Shown here one piece after another: positions 1 to 6,535 of a stretch of 11,825 nucleotides of DNA; positions within the stretch are counted from its first letter, which is position 1; every line of letters starts with the position of its first letter. The stretch is from assembly GCA_900552285.1 (NCBI GenBank), contig URYV01000035.1:1-11825 (forward strand), in the 5' to 3' direction. The translations under genes were made by a program, and so were the position numbers. The notes beneath the pieces were generated by a model. It was not told the DNA's origin. It saw nothing but the letters and a program-made list of their open reading frames with translations, and did not search any database. The DNA is from an uncultured Oscillospiraceae bacterium. GTDB lineage: Bacteria; Bacillota; Clostridia; Oscillospirales; Acutalibacteraceae.

Positions 1-31
1 TTCGTAAACCGCGACATGTGAAAATAAAAAC

Positions 32-76
32 GAAAAAAATCGGCGGAGAGCATTGCCAAGGGACGCTCTTCGCCGA
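32..76 (-). terminator. Rho-independent terminator of the purine transporter operon
   Basis: Read on the minus strand, TCGGCG pairs with CGCCGA and AGAGC with GCTCT, with one A/C mismatch between the two blocks. The loop is about 13 nt and the hairpin is followed directly by a run of seven T. It begins 6 nt after the stop codon of the last permease gene, so it should end the xpt-transporter operon. Bases 1-31 beyond it show nothing I can identify. Confidence 0.88.
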
Positions 77-82
77 AAATTT

Positions 83-1066
83 TTACCGTTCTTCTCGGAA
101 ATAATTGAGACCGAGATGTGCGGGAGGCTGATTTTCTCTTTTCTTTCTGACGCTTATAAGAATAAGCACCACAATAGTTACGATGTAGGGGAGCATTTTA
201 ATAAGCTCTTTTGCACTGCTGGAAAGGCCGGGAATATAGACGCAGATGATGTAAAGTCCGCCAAACAGGAAGGAACTTAAAATGGCGGATTTCGGTCTCC
301 AAATGGCAAATATGACTATTGCGATTGCAAGCCATCCGCGGTCGCCGAAGCCGTCGTTTGTCCACGCGCCTGCGGTATAATCCATAACGAAGTATAATCC
401 TCCGAGACCGGCTATTGCACCGCCGATGCAGGTGGAAAGGTATTTGTATAGGGTGACGTTTATGCCTGCGGCGTCGGCTGTGGCGGGGTTTTCACCCACG
501 GCGCGTAGATTCAGTCCGACTCTTGTGCGATTGAGCACAAAGGAACAGATGAGTGCAATAATAACGGCAAGATATGCAAGAAAACCGAAGGAAAGAAATG
601 TCTGACCGAATATACCGGTTTTATCGGCAATGGGGAGATAGGCTTTGTATGCCTTTCCCGTTTCGATGAGCGAAATTGAACCGCTTTCGCCGAAAAAGTT
701 AAGAAGTGAGCCGCCGAAAAAGTTTCCGATTCCCACGCCGAAGGTGGTGAGCGCAAGACCGGTGACGTTTTGGTTGGCGCGGAGCGAAACCGTCAAAAAG
801 CTGTATATAAGGGAAAGAAGAACCGAACCGAGAACACAGGAAAAGAAGGAAATAAGGATACAAAGTATGGGAACGGGATTTTCGGTCGAGTGCTCGTAAA
901 GATAACCGCCGATTATGCCGGAAATACCGCCGACATACATTATTCCGGGAATGCCGAGGTTGAGGTTTCCGCTCTTTTCGGTGATTATTTCGCCCGTCGA
1001 GCCGAAGAGCAGGGGAATGCCCTGAATTATGGCGGCGTTGATAAATGTCATAATTGTGGAAAACAT
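83..1066 (-). CDS. ABC nucleoside transporter, permease subunit 2 (NupQ/YufQ-like)
   Basis: Inner permease of a BMP-type purine nucleoside importer in the cytoplasmic membrane; 327 residues, a normal length. The sequence is a series of hydrophobic helices. Family marks are the N-terminal EKSGNLNLGIPGIM stretch (residues 30-43), the cytoplasmic coupling motif VGENPATADAAGI (190-202) that contacts the ATPase, GDRGWLAIAIVIFAIWRP (241-258), and a C-terminus ending in YFREER. The start ATG overlaps the stop of the upstream permease as TGATG, and a GGAGG site lies about 10 nt upstream, so the two permeases are probably translationally coupled and made in equal amounts. It resembles B. subtilis NupQ of the guanosine transporter. 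The exact substrate cannot be read from sequence; a purine nucleoside is the best inference, from family and from xpt in the same operon. Confidence 0.93.
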   Translation of the reverse strand: MFSTIMTFINAAIIQGIPLLFGSTGEIITEKSGNLNLGIPGIMYVGGISGIIGGYLYEHSTENPVPILCILISFFSCVLGSVLLSLIYSFLTVSLRANQNVTGLALTTFGVGIGNFFGGSLLNFFGESGSISLIETGKAYKAYLPIADKTGIFGQTFLSFGFLAYLAVIIALICSFVLNRTRVGLNLRAVGENPATADAAGINVTLYKYLSTCIGGAIAGLGGLYFVMDYTAGAWTNDGFGDRGWLAIAIVIFAIWRPKSAILSSFLFGGLYIICVYIPGLSSSAKELIKMLPYIVTIVVLILISVRKKRENQPPAHLGLNYFREER

Positions 1067-2178
1067 CAGCCGATTACCTCCTTTGAAGCTTTTTTGCGGA
1101 AGTTGATTTTATAGTTTATAAAAAATTCGCAACCGATTATGAAGAAGAGGATGATTCCGGTAAGAATGTCGGAAACACTTTCGTTAAGACGGAAGGTCGT
1201 CGCGATTTCCCCGGCACCTTTTTGCAGAAATACAATCAGGAAAGAGGTGATTATCATGAGAATGGGATTGAATTTTGCAAGCCACGAAACCATAATGGCT
1301 GTAAATCCCATTCCTCCGGCAAGGTTTTTGGAAACAGTATGATTGGTTCCCGAAACGAGCAGGAAGCCGGCAAGTCCGCAAAGGCCGCCCGACACCATCA
1401 TGGTTCTGACAATAACCTTTTTAACATTTATGCCGATGTATCTTGCGGTGTTTTCACTTTCTCCCACAACAGCGATTTCATAGCCGTGTTTGCTGAATTT
1501 AAGGTATATAAACATAACGACGGTGACAATCACAACAATGAGAATGTTGAGGAAATATTTCTGTCCGAAAACCGAGGGAAGCCAGCCTGCCTCGGTGGAT
1601 TGGTTGATGACGCCCATGACGTTGGAACCGCTCGGTACCCACACCATGATAAAGAAGGACACAAGCTGCATGGCAACATAGTTCATCATAAGTGTAAAAA
1701 GGCTTTCGTTTGTGCCCCATTTTGCCTTGAAAACGGCGGGGAGGAGACCCCAAATCATGCCGGCGGCGACACTTGTGACAAGCATGATTATTATGAGAAG
1801 GAGAGGGGACATGCTGTCTTTTATATAGAACATACATGCAGCCGACGCAAGTCCGCCCACGAGAACCTGACCTTCGGCGCCAAGGTTCCAAAACCGCATT
1901 TTAAAAGCGGGGGTAACGGCAAGAGAAATTATGAGCAGCATGGCGAGGTTTTGAAGCATATTCCAAAACTTTCTGCTTGTGCCGAAGCTGCCTTTAAACA
2001 TGCTCTGATAGACGCTTACGGGATTAAGCTTTGTGAGAAGCACAATAACGAGCGCCGAAACGATAAGAGCGGCGACAATGGCGAGAGCGCGTATAAGCCA
2101 GCTTTTCCACCAAACTATACCGTCTCTTTTTGTGATATGTATAAGAGGCTCTTTTACTGCCTTTTGACTGTTACTCAT
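1066..2178 (-). CDS. ABC nucleoside transporter, permease subunit 1 (NupP/YufP-like)
   Basis: First permease of the nucleoside importer, 370 residues from the chosen start. A short cytoplasmic N-terminus is followed by a first membrane helix (about 27-49) and then repeated hydrophobic segments. Family marks are the FWNLGAEGQ motif (96-104), GTNESLFTLMMNY (155-167) and the cytoplasmic coupling loop VGESENTARYIGI (238-250). An in-frame ATG 33 nt further upstream exists, but the ATG at 2178 has an AAGGAGG site at ideal spacing and is preferred. With that start the gene overlaps the end of the ATPase gene by 8 nt (ATGAGTAA), typical of coupled translation. It should form the channel heterodimer with the next permease. 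Function is confident at family level; substrate specificity is inferred. Confidence 0.93.
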   Translation of the reverse strand: MSNSQKAVKEPLIHITKRDGIVWWKSWLIRALAIVAALIVSALVIVLLTKLNPVSVYQSMFKGSFGTSRKFWNMLQNLAMLLIISLAVTPAFKMRFWNLGAEGQVLVGGLASAACMFYIKDSMSPLLLIIIMLVTSVAAGMIWGLLPAVFKAKWGTNESLFTLMMNYVAMQLVSFFIMVWVPSGSNVMGVINQSTEAGWLPSVFGQKYFLNILIVVIVTVVMFIYLKFSKHGYEIAVVGESENTARYIGINVKKVIVRTMMVSGGLCGLAGFLLVSGTNHTVSKNLAGGMGFTAIMVSWLAKFNPILMIITSFLIVFLQKGAGEIATTFRLNESVSDILTGIILFFIIGCEFFINYKINFRKKASKEVIG

Positions 2179-3727
2179 TGGGTTGGGCCTCCTTTTTTGT
2201 TTCGTTTGCAAGCTGATGCTTTGATTTGGTCATGAGAAGTCCGATTTGTTCCTTGGTCGCGGTACGTCCGTCGACAATTCCCGTGACGCTTCCTCCGCCG
2301 ATGACCATTATACGGTCGCAAAGCTCGAGAAGTACATCAAGATCCTCTCCCACAAAGATGACGGCTACGCCGCTTTCCTTTTGGGCGTTGAGAAGATTGT
2401 ATATGGTATAGGAAGAATTGATGTCAAGACCTCTGACGGGATAGGCCGCCATAAGGACGCTGGGAGCGGCGGCAATCTCACGTCCGACAAGAACCTTTTG
2501 GACATTACCGCCCGAAAGACGGCGAACCGGCGTTTGGGCGCTCGGTGTCACCACCTCAAGCTGTTCGATAATGTTGTCGGCAAGGTTTTTTGGCGACTTT
2601 CTCGAAAGAAACATCGATTTTCCCTTGTTATAGCTTCTTAGCATCATGTTGTCGACAATGTCCATATTGCCGACAAGACCCATGCCGAGGCGGTCCTCCG
2701 GAACAAAGGAAAGGCGGACGCCGAGATTTCTGATTTGAAGGGGAGTCTTGTCCCTTAAGTTTTCAACCTTTCCGGTTTTGGGGTCGTTATATATTATTTC
2801 GCCGGAGTCAATGTGCTGAAGTCCCGCAATGGCCTCGAGAAGCTCTCTCTGACCGCTGCCCGCTATACCTGCGATACCGAGAATTTCTCCGGAATTTGCA
2901 TAAAAGGAAACATCGTTCAAAAGAGGAATTCCGTCGCGGCTCATGCAGTTTATGTGATTGATTTCTATGCGCTTTTGAGGATCTTTGGGTTCGCTTCTTT
3001 CGATGTTGAGGTCGATCTTTTTGCCCACCATCATTTCGGTAAGCTCGGCTTCGTTTGTCTTGTCTGTATCGACCGTTCCGATATATTCGCCCTTGCGGAG
3101 CACCGATACGCGGTCGGAAATGTCAAGAACCTCGTGAAGCTTGTGTGTTATAATGATAATGGCTTTTCCGTCGTCCTTCATGCGGCGCAAAACGGCAAAA
3201 AGCTTTTGGGTCTCCTGAGGGGTGAGCACGGCGGTGGGCTCGTCGAGAATGAGAATATTGGCACCTCTGTAAAGCACCTTTATAATTTCCACCGTCTGTT
3301 TTTCGGAAACCGACATTTCATATATTTTTTTGTTCGGGTCAATGTCAAATCCGTATTTGTTGCTTATTTCGGCCACACGCTGAGCAGCCTTTTTTATGTT
3401 GTATTTTTCCTCAAGTCCGAGCACGACGTTTTCGGCGGCCGTGAAAACATCTACAAGCTTGAAATGCTGATGAATCATGCCGATTTTATAGTCGAAAGCG
3501 TCTTTTGGGGACTTGATGACAACCTCGTTGCCGTCGATAAAAATGTGACCCTCATCGGGGAAATATATACCCGAAATCATATTCATCAAGGTGGTTTTAC
3601 CGCTTCCGTTTTCGCCGAGAAGCGACAATATTTCACCGCTGTTCACCGACAGGTTGACATCGCGGTTGGCCACGACGCTGCCGAATCTTTTGGTTATGCC
3701 GCGAAGCTCTATTGCAACATTGCCCAT
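2171..3727 (-). CDS. ABC nucleoside transporter, double-domain ATPase (NupO/YufO-like)
   Basis: Cytoplasmic energy subunit of the nucleoside importer; 518 residues with two fused nucleotide-binding domains, as usual for this family and the related RbsA-type ATPases. Domain 1 has Walker A GENGSGKTT (38-46), a Q-loop Gln at 87, the signature variant MSVSEKQ (138-144), Walker B ILILDEP (158-164) and the H-loop His 195. Domain 2 is degenerate: the P-loop reads GIAGSGQRE (287-295) with Gln in place of the Lys, Walker B reads VLMAAYP (424-430) with Ala-Tyr in place of Asp-Glu, and the H-loop position is Glu. Its signature LSGGNVQK (404-411) is intact, so site 1 should be the hydrolysing one. Such asymmetry is known in the family. 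The start has AGGGAGAG upstream. The gene follows a terminator after the binding-protein gene, so it is probably expressed by read-through or from a weak promoter. Confidence 0.95.
   Translation of the reverse strand: MGNVAIELRGITKRFGSVVANRDVNLSVNSGEILSLLGENGSGKTTLMNMISGIYFPDEGHIFIDGNEVVIKSPKDAFDYKIGMIHQHFKLVDVFTAAENVVLGLEEKYNIKKAAQRVAEISNKYGFDIDPNKKIYEMSVSEKQTVEIIKVLYRGANILILDEPTAVLTPQETQKLFAVLRRMKDDGKAIIIITHKLHEVLDISDRVSVLRKGEYIGTVDTDKTNEAELTEMMVGKKIDLNIERSEPKDPQKRIEINHINCMSRDGIPLLNDVSFYANSGEILGIAGIAGSGQRELLEAIAGLQHIDSGEIIYNDPKTGKVENLRDKTPLQIRNLGVRLSFVPEDRLGMGLVGNMDIVDNMMLRSYNKGKSMFLSRKSPKNLADNIIEQLEVVTPSAQTPVRRLSGGNVQKVLVGREIAAAPSVLMAAYPVRGLDINSSYTIYNLLNAQKESGVAVIFVGEDLDVLLELCDRIMVIGGGSVTGIVDGRTATKEQIGLLMTKSKHQLANETKKEAQPNE
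2188..2194 (-). promoter_or_regulatory. Ribosome binding site deciding the permease 1 start
   Basis: Minus-strand AAGGAGG, 9 nt before the ATG at 2178. It lies within the ATPase coding sequence and downstream of the alternative ATG at 2211, so it supports the shorter protein. Confidence 0.8.
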
Positions 3728-3776
3728 AAAATCTCTCCCTTTTGAAACTGCATATATTTTTCTTAACTCTCAAAGC

Positions 3777-3804
3777 AATGTACTCAAAAATACACTCATT
3801 TCAA
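3777..3804 (-). promoter_or_regulatory. Weak candidate promoter before the ATPase gene
   Basis: Minus strand TTGAAA (3799-3804) and TACATT (3777-3782) are 16 nt apart. A rival pair, TTGCTT (3773-3778) and TATATG (3751-3756), also has a 16 nt spacer. Both match the sigma-A consensus only partly in AT-rich DNA. Such a promoter would let the ATPase and permeases be made despite the terminator just upstream, but read-through alone would also explain it. Confidence 0.25.
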
Positions 3805-3820
3805 AGTTAAATTGTTTTTT

Positions 3821-3861
3821 AAAAAAGAAAGTATAGGCGGAGTGATTTCGCTCCGCCTATA
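3821..3861 (-). terminator. Intra-operon terminator/attenuator after the binding-protein gene
   Basis: An 11 bp perfect stem (TATAGGCGGAG pairing with CTCCGCCTATA) with an 8 nt loop is followed on the minus strand by a tract of nine T in twelve bases. It starts 15 nt after the stop of the lipoprotein gene, inside what is otherwise a single transporter gene set. Partial termination here would give more binding protein than ATPase and permease, a common arrangement in ABC import operons. The plus-strand side also carries a T run, but no plus-strand gene is present to use it. Confidence 0.85.
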
Positions 3862-3876
3862 ACATTTTTTAAAAGA

Positions 3877-5082
3877 TTACTCGCTGATACCGTCGATGTA
3901 TTTGATGTCGAAGTAGGGAGCTGCTCTGTAGGTCGACTCCTTGAATTCGCCGTCTTTAACAACCTCGGTCTCGGGAACGAAATCGCCTGCGTCGTCAACA
4001 TCGGCAAGATAGCTGGTGAGGACTTCGCCCTTTACGGTGAAGGTGCTGGTGTCGAAAACCTTGATTTCACCGGATTCGAGTTTAGCCTTGACCTCGTCGA
4101 TCTTCTCCTGAGTTCCGGGAGCGGCGACTTTCTCGTTAAGCTCGGTAAGAGCAACATAGCCCTCGGCAAGAGTTCCGCACTTGTCGGTGGGGATGGCCTC
4201 GCCCTTCTGGGTGTTTTCGATGATGAGCTTGAAGTAGGGAGCCCAGTCGATCTTGGAGGAAATAAGTGCGGTGTTGGGTCCCATGGAAATGGTGCTTATG
4301 TTGTAAGCAACGTTGGGAACGCCTTTTTCTTCACAAGCCTTGGGAGCGCCTTCGGAGTCGGCATGCTGGCTGATGAGAACGCAGCCGTTGTTGATAAGGT
4401 TAAGAGCGGCCTCTCTCTCGAGAGCGATGTCGAACCAAGAGTTGGTGTAGGTGACCTTCATGGTGGCGGAGGGGCAAACCGAACGGGCGCCGAGATAGAA
4501 GGAGGTCATACCGGAAACAACTTCAGCATAGTTGAAGGCTCCGACATAACCGATAACGGCCTGGTCTGCGGTGATGGAGCCGTCCTCGATCATCTGATTG
4601 ATCTTCATACCTGCGGCAACGCCGGCAAGATAACGGCCCTGATAAATATCGGCAAATGCATTGTGGAAATTGGCGACATTCTCGGTGTGAGCCTTTACGC
4701 CGGTAGCGTGGCAGAACTGAACGTCGGGATTTTCCTTTGCGGCCTGAAGCACAAACTGCTCATGACCGAAGGAGTCTGCGAAAATAACGTTGCAGCCTTC
4801 GTCAACAAGCTGTGCGGCAGCTTCATAGCACTCGTTGCTCTCGGGAATGTTGGTCTTGATAAGAACCTGTTCGTCGGTGAGACCGAGCTCCTTCTGAACG
4901 CTCTTGAGAGCCTGAATGAAGTTGTTGTCGTAGGTGGAATTTTCGTCGTGCAGGCAGATAAGACCGATCTTGAAATCGGCGTTCTTCGCGTCCGCCTTGC
5001 CTTCGTCGTTCTCCTTGCCGCCGCAGGAAGCGAATGCCGCAACCATAACAACAGCGAGAAGCAGTGCGAGAATCTTTTTCAT
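3877..5082 (-). CDS. BMP-family purine nucleoside-binding lipoprotein (substrate-binding protein of the ABC importer)
   Basis: Extracellular, lipid-anchored receptor that captures the nucleoside for the importer encoded downstream; 401 residues. The N-terminus is a classical lipoprotein signal: MKK, a hydrophobic core, then a lipobox FASC with Cys 20 as the lipidated residue, followed by a charged linker. The mature part is a periplasmic-binding-protein fold of the BMP/PnrA group, with the characteristic GRYLAGVAAGM stretch (149-159), IGYVGAFNYAEV (177-188) and an ISQHADSEGAP segment (237-247). An ATG 45 nt upstream is in frame, but the chosen ATG has GGAGG at good spacing and gives a proper signal peptide. 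The gene sits 41 nt after xpt. Relatives include B. subtilis NupN and spirochaete PnrA; the precise ligand is not readable. Confidence 0.93.
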   Translation of the reverse strand: MKKILALLLAVVMVAAFASCGGKENDEGKADAKNADFKIGLICLHDENSTYDNNFIQALKSVQKELGLTDEQVLIKTNIPESNECYEAAAQLVDEGCNVIFADSFGHEQFVLQAAKENPDVQFCHATGVKAHTENVANFHNAFADIYQGRYLAGVAAGMKINQMIEDGSITADQAVIGYVGAFNYAEVVSGMTSFYLGARSVCPSATMKVTYTNSWFDIALEREAALNLINNGCVLISQHADSEGAPKACEEKGVPNVAYNISTISMGPNTALISSKIDWAPYFKLIIENTQKGEAIPTDKCGTLAEGYVALTELNEKVAAPGTQEKIDEVKAKLESGEIKVFDTSTFTVKGEVLTSYLADVDDAGDFVPETEVVKDGEFKESTYRAAPYFDIKYIDGISE

Positions 5083-5092
5083 CTTTTTGTTT

Positions 5093-5097
5093 CCTCC
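5093..5097 (-). promoter_or_regulatory. Ribosome binding site deciding the lipoprotein start
   Basis: Minus-strand GGAGG, 10 nt before the ATG at 5082. It rules against the in-frame ATG at 5127, which overlaps the xpt stop and would put a 15-residue extension before the signal peptide. Confidence 0.8.
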
Positions 5098-5123
5098 AAT
5101 TTTTTTATTCTCAAAAGCCGCCG

Positions 5124-5693
5124 TCAAGCAAGTTCAAATTTGCCTTTACCGAGTTGCTTGACGATTGCTAAAGATTCAAGTCTTATTCCCATATTGCGGA
5201 TGATTTTTCCGCCCTCTTGGAATCCCTTTTCAATGACTATTCCCACGCCTTCAACCGTTCCGCCGGCCTGTTTAACAAGGTCGATAAGGCCGAGAGCGGC
5301 ATTGCCGTTGGCAAGAAAATCGTCGATAATAAGCACGCGGTCATCGGATTTGAGATACTCCTTGTCCACCGTGACGTCATAGTAAACGTCCTTGGTGAAG
5401 GAATAGACCTTAGTGCTGTATTTGCTGTCACTCAAATTCTTGTGATTGCCTTTTTTGGCAAAAACAACAGGCACAGCAAAAAACTGCGCCGCGGCGCAAG
5501 CTATTCCTATGCCTGATGCTTCTATTGTGAGTATTTTATTGATATTCTGATCCTTAAAAAGGCGGTGAAACTCTTTACCGATTTCGAAAAGAAGAGCGGT
5601 ATCGATCTGATGATTGAGAAAACTGTCGACCTTGAGAATGTCGTCTCCGATGACCTTTCCGTCCTTTAAAATTCGCTGCTTCAACAGTTCCAT
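5124..5693 (-). CDS. xpt: Xanthine phosphoribosyltransferase
   Basis: Cytoplasmic purine salvage enzyme that joins xanthine and PRPP to give XMP and pyrophosphate. It has 189 residues, close to the 194 of the B. subtilis enzyme, with the same N-terminal pattern LKVDSFLNHQID (20-31), ASGIGIA near 59-65, VPVVFAKK (74-81), and the PRPP-binding loop VLIIDDFLANGNA (120-132). It is first in an operon with a BMP-type nucleoside importer, so uptake and salvage are under one promoter. B. subtilis xpt has a guanine riboswitch; here the predicted transcript leader is only about 45 nt, and no purine-aptamer sequence is visible. Control must therefore act elsewhere, or expression may be constitutive. The ribosome site is a weak purine-rich run, GTGAGAGAG. 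The call is secure. Confidence 0.97.
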   Translation of the reverse strand: MELLKQRILKDGKVIGDDILKVDSFLNHQIDTALLFEIGKEFHRLFKDQNINKILTIEASGIGIACAAAQFFAVPVVFAKKGNHKNLSDSKYSTKVYSFTKDVYYDVTVDKEYLKSDDRVLIIDDFLANGNAALGLIDLVKQAGGTVEGVGIVIEKGFQEGGKIIRNMGIRLESLAIVKQLGKGKFELA

Positions 5694-5743
5694 TCTCTCT
5701 CACCCGCAAAAACATAATCTTTTCAAAGAAAAAGCATACCTAT

Positions 5744-5772
5744 AGTATATTTTAAACCCAAAATAAAATCAA
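5744..5772 (-). promoter_or_regulatory. Sigma-A-type promoter of the xpt-transporter operon
   Basis: The -35 box TTGATT (5767-5772) and -10 box TATACT (5744-5749) are separated by exactly 17 nt. Transcription should start near 5737, leaving a leader of about 45 nt before the xpt ATG. The -35 box is part of the terminator hairpin that closes the upstream proS unit. Confidence 0.75.
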
Positions 5773-5831
5773 GACCACAAAATATATTTGTAAGATAATC
5801 TATCTTTTGTATAAATTTTGCGGTCTTGATT
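5755..5831 (-). terminator. Long-stem terminator closing the proS operon
   Basis: Arms at 5815-5831 and 5767-5783 form a 17 bp stem on the minus strand, with one G-U wobble and no mismatch. The 31 nt loop contains a nested hairpin (AAGATA and TATCTT around 3 nt, 5792-5806). A T-rich stretch, TTATTTT, follows. It lies 30 nt after the stop of the membrane-protein gene. The loop is longer than usual for an intrinsic terminator and the T tract is interrupted, so a regulatory or protein-binding role is possible, but termination is the simplest reading. Confidence 0.65.
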
Positions 5832-5861
5832 GCGTTATTATCTAAAAATGTGACAAAATAT

Positions 5862-6500
5862 TTAACGAAGGTTATCGTCGTCCGGATGGTCGGGAGAGCC
5901 GTCGTCGTCGCTGAACAGGTTGCGTGTACGTTCCTTGCCCTTGGTGGAAAAACTTGCAAGGGTGGGGTTTTCATCGTCCTGACTGTCATTATCGGATGAT
6001 TTTCCGTCCATTTTGCGGTTATAGCGAATGAGCGAATAGACGCACACTCCCGCAATGCCGAGCAGCACGATAATGATAAGCGGCATCTCTATTTTTTTGA
6101 AAAAGGAAACCTTTTTTTCACGAGGTTCTTCATCCTCCTCGACTTCCGAAGTGCTTTCCTTTTTCTTTTTTATCTTGCTTGGGGTGTCATCCTCGGAAAC
6201 TTCTTCCTCGTAATAAGTCCGCTGTGAAACGGCAGAGCTTTCCTCTTCAACCGAAACCGCCGAGCTTTCTTCGCTGCTCGAAAGGTCGCTTTCGGGGAGG
6301 GATGAGCTTTCGTGAGACACTTCGGACACATGGGAAACATCCGAAACATGAGAAACCGCCGAGGTATGTTCGGAAACGGTTGTTTCGGGCGAGGAATTGT
6401 CCGGTTCGGCCGCCGCCGAAAAAGCTATAAGGAATATGATTGCCAAAGCTGCCGTTACGGCGGAAATCTGTTTAACAAGAATGTTCTTGCCTGTTGTCAA
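5862..6500 (-). CDS. Secreted-type single-pass membrane protein with Ser/Glu-rich ectodomain, function unknown
   Basis: I recognise no family. From the preferred TTG start the protein has 212 residues. An N-terminal signal peptide (hydrophobic about 11-27, likely cut after AFSAAA near 31) leads into a disordered Ser/Glu/Val-rich region (about 32-130). That region includes short imperfect repeats HVSDVSHVSEVSHES near 51-65 and a Lys cluster near 109-114. A second hydrophobic segment (about 139-158) is followed by basic residues and an acidic cytoplasmic tail rich in Asp, ending DDDNLR. This suggests a type I membrane protein. No ATG fits: the first in-frame ATG (6593) lies inside proS and lacks a signal peptide, while TTG at 6500 follows an AGAGGTG site. 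The gene begins 35 nt after proS and is probably co-transcribed with it. It could be an envelope or anchoring protein, but nothing fixes its role. Confidence 0.8.
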   Translation of the reverse strand: MTTGKNILVKQISAVTAALAIIFLIAFSAAAEPDNSSPETTVSEHTSAVSHVSDVSHVSEVSHESSSLPESDLSSSEESSAVSVEEESSAVSQRTYYEEEVSEDDTPSKIKKKKESTSEVEEDEEPREKKVSFFKKIEMPLIIIVLLGIAGVCVYSLIRYNRKMDGKSSDNDSQDDENPTLASFSTKGKERTRNLFSDDDGSPDHPDDDNLR

Positions 6501-6507
6501 CAAAATG

Positions 6508-6514
6508 CACCTCT
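6508..6514 (-). promoter_or_regulatory. Ribosome binding site pointing to a TTG start
   Basis: Minus-strand AGAGGTG lies 7 nt before the TTG at 6500 and 4 nt before another in-frame TTG at 6503. No ATG or GTG in the reading frame is at a usable distance, so a TTG start is the best choice. Which of the two adjacent TTG codons is used cannot be settled from sequence. Confidence 0.65.
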
Positions 6515-6535
6515 TTCGGATAAATCGGGGTACCC

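Noticed and set aside
1222..2235. A 337-codon plus-strand open frame opposite permease 1
   Set aside because: The His/Asn/Lys-rich low-quality translation is the complement of a membrane protein gene; no ribosome site or domain.
2813..3745. A 310-codon open frame on the plus strand opposite the ATPase gene
   Set aside because: It mirrors a gene with strong family motifs, has no domain, and its Val/Phe/His-rich content is what antisense reading of such codons gives.
4363..5382. A 339-codon plus-strand open frame spanning the lipoprotein and part of xpt
   Set aside because: It crosses two clear genes and their intergenic gap, and shows no recognisable domain; an antisense shadow.
5723..5737. 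A four-codon reading frame (ATG to TGA) in the xpt leader, possibly a control peptide
   Set aside because: It lies right at the expected transcript start with no ribosome site and no repeated regulatory codons; chance occurrence is likely.
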